Positions 63,463 through 64,000 of a DNA stretch of 64,000 nt are shown here, piece by piece; the first letter of the stretch is position 1; each line of letters starts with the position of its first letter. The translations under genes were made by a program, and so were the position numbers. This DNA is from an uncultured Candidatus Entotheonella sp. (lineage in GTDB: Bacteria > Tectomicrobia > Entotheonellia > Entotheonellales > Entotheonellaceae), in contig OX639990.1 in the NCBI GenBank assembly GCA_951828535.1, forward strand, positions 3,397,300 through 3,461,299. The letters are read 5' to 3'. The notes beneath the pieces are model-generated. The model made no database searches. It was not told where the DNA came from and saw only the letters and a program-made list of their open reading frames with translations.

Positions 63463-63828
63463 TTAACCGTCTCTCTGTTTAACCGCCAAGGCAATAGCTG
63501 CATCTTTTGTTTGCGCTTCGACGATATCCAATTTTTCAAATCCGTGCTTAACTAATTTGCGTTTTCTCCAATCATTCCCTTTTGCGCCAAAGATGACCAT
63601 TAATACGACATTACCTACTCCAGTTACTGCCTCGGCATCAGATCCTGCGGCAAAAGCAAGGCCTAGAAGAATACTGATACCCAGGAATAAAGAAAAAATC
63701 CCCCACATCTTTTTCACAAGAGCCCAAAAGATGTTGAAAAAGAACGCTGGCCATGAGAATCCTTGTTTTACTGCCTCATACCTCTGAGCCGGGTGCCCAT
63801 AGACGTGAAAAGTTTTTATTAGCAGCAC
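63463..63828 (-). CDS. DUF2628-family membrane protein, AT-rich
   Basis: 121 residues. YEAVKQGFSWPAFFFNIFWALVKKMW (quoted here as EAVKQGFSWPAFF and WALVKKMW) is the DUF2628 signature, followed by two membrane segments and a charged cytoplasmic tail. The gene is much richer in A and T than its neighbours, suggesting recent transfer. DUF2628 function is unknown. It converges on cysQ. Confidence 0.75.
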   Translation of the reverse strand: MLLIKTFHVYGHPAQRYEAVKQGFSWPAFFFNIFWALVKKMWGIFSLFLGISILLGLAFAAGSDAEAVTGVGNVVLMVIFGAKGNDWRKRKLVKHGFEKLDIVEAQTKDAAIALAVKQRDG

Positions 63829-63873
63829 CTTTGATCGGGGTTTTGTCAGGAAGACAAGTGTTCCAACTTGACG

Positions 63874-63999
63874 TTAGCCCGCGGGCATCAACTCGTCATT
63901 CGTGTCCCGCTCTTTGCGGTGCAGCATCAGCGTCACGGCCGTCAGGATAATCAGGATGATGGGCGCCATGGCCTCTTTGAATGTGTCGAAGACGAGATG
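63874..63999 (-). CDS. Membrane protein C-terminus, partial
   Basis: The frame is open to the right edge and ends with TAA at 63874-63876. The ~41 visible residues show a hydrophobic helix (MAPIILIILTAVTLML) and a charged tail HRKERDTNDELMPAG, so this is the end of an integral membrane protein. The rest lies outside the window; the family cannot be named. Confidence 0.55.
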   Translation of the reverse strand, partial: HLVFDTFKEAMAPIILIILTAVTLMLHRKERDTNDELMPAG

Positions 64000-64000
64000 C

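Noticed and set aside
1-64000. tRNA, rRNA or known riboswitch genes
   Set aside because: I looked in the intergenic stretches for tRNA-like T-loops with CCA ends and known leaders and found none convincing. A covariance-model scan (tRNAscan-SE, Infernal) would be decisive.

Overview
The window is 64 kb of GC-rich, densely coding bacterial chromosome (G+C clearly above 60 % by eye), with no rRNA, tRNA or CRISPR that I can see. The gene content (FimV-like protein, a PilQ remnant, TldD/TldE, SpeA, GltBD, Lon, AmtB with a sigma-54 activator, EtfAB, many CoA-linked and amidohydrolase enzymes) fits an environmental, probably heterotrophic Pseudomonadota-like organism, perhaps gammaproteobacterial or a deep relative. 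I cannot name the species.

Left part (1-24,335) is core metabolism: the end of an enolase-superfamily enzyme, alpha/beta hydrolase, SDR, TetR regulator, rhomboid protease, arginine decarboxylase (speA), a LON-substrate-domain protein, proA, two small secreted proteins, gltB-gltD, a long KAS III-type enzyme, Lon protease, a retropepsin-like protein, an acyl-CoA synthetase and hisC. amtB (minus) and a NifA/NtrC-like activator (plus) then diverge from a 470-bp regulatory region that carries two sigma-54 promoters facing outward and a cluster of palindromes between them.

26.3-28.9 kb is an accessory island. The last ~105 bp of the activator gene are repeated on its far side, and between the two copies lie an internally deleted IS3 (IS2-type) remnant, a fragment of an IS481-like transposase, and a secreted protein made almost wholly of hexapeptide repeats. 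The chromosome resumes with an SGNH hydrolase, a YdjM-like membrane protein and a probable co-directional set: PLP lyase, FAD dehydrogenase, etfB, etfA, comB. In that set the flavoprotein and ETF look like one electron-transfer unit.

36-45 kb is a second accessory stretch: a secreted protein of 15-residue beta-roll repeats, a truncated PilQ-like remnant, a hydroxyisobutyrate-dehydrogenase family enzyme, an amidohydrolase, two small envelope proteins (one with an apparent frameshift in its signal peptide), an IS5-family element interrupted by an IS3-family element with a 5-bp target duplication, truncated host or phage genes, and a 425-bp internally deleted IS5 derivative.

The right part (44.8-64 kb) is again chromosomal housekeeping: hisS, FimV-like protein, M61 peptidase, an outer-membrane-type protein, a DHA2 drug exporter, a tldD-tldE-membrane protein-CorC/HlyC set, enoyl-CoA hydratase, M20 peptidase, aldo/keto reductase, a bacterial GPP34 protein, a lipoprotein, a CysQ-like phosphatase and an AT-rich DUF2628 protein. 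The most useful things to check are the divergent sigma-54 nitrogen region, the ETF-linked flavoprotein operon, the island with the duplicated gene end, and a palindrome that appears to have been absorbed into the GltB coding sequence.
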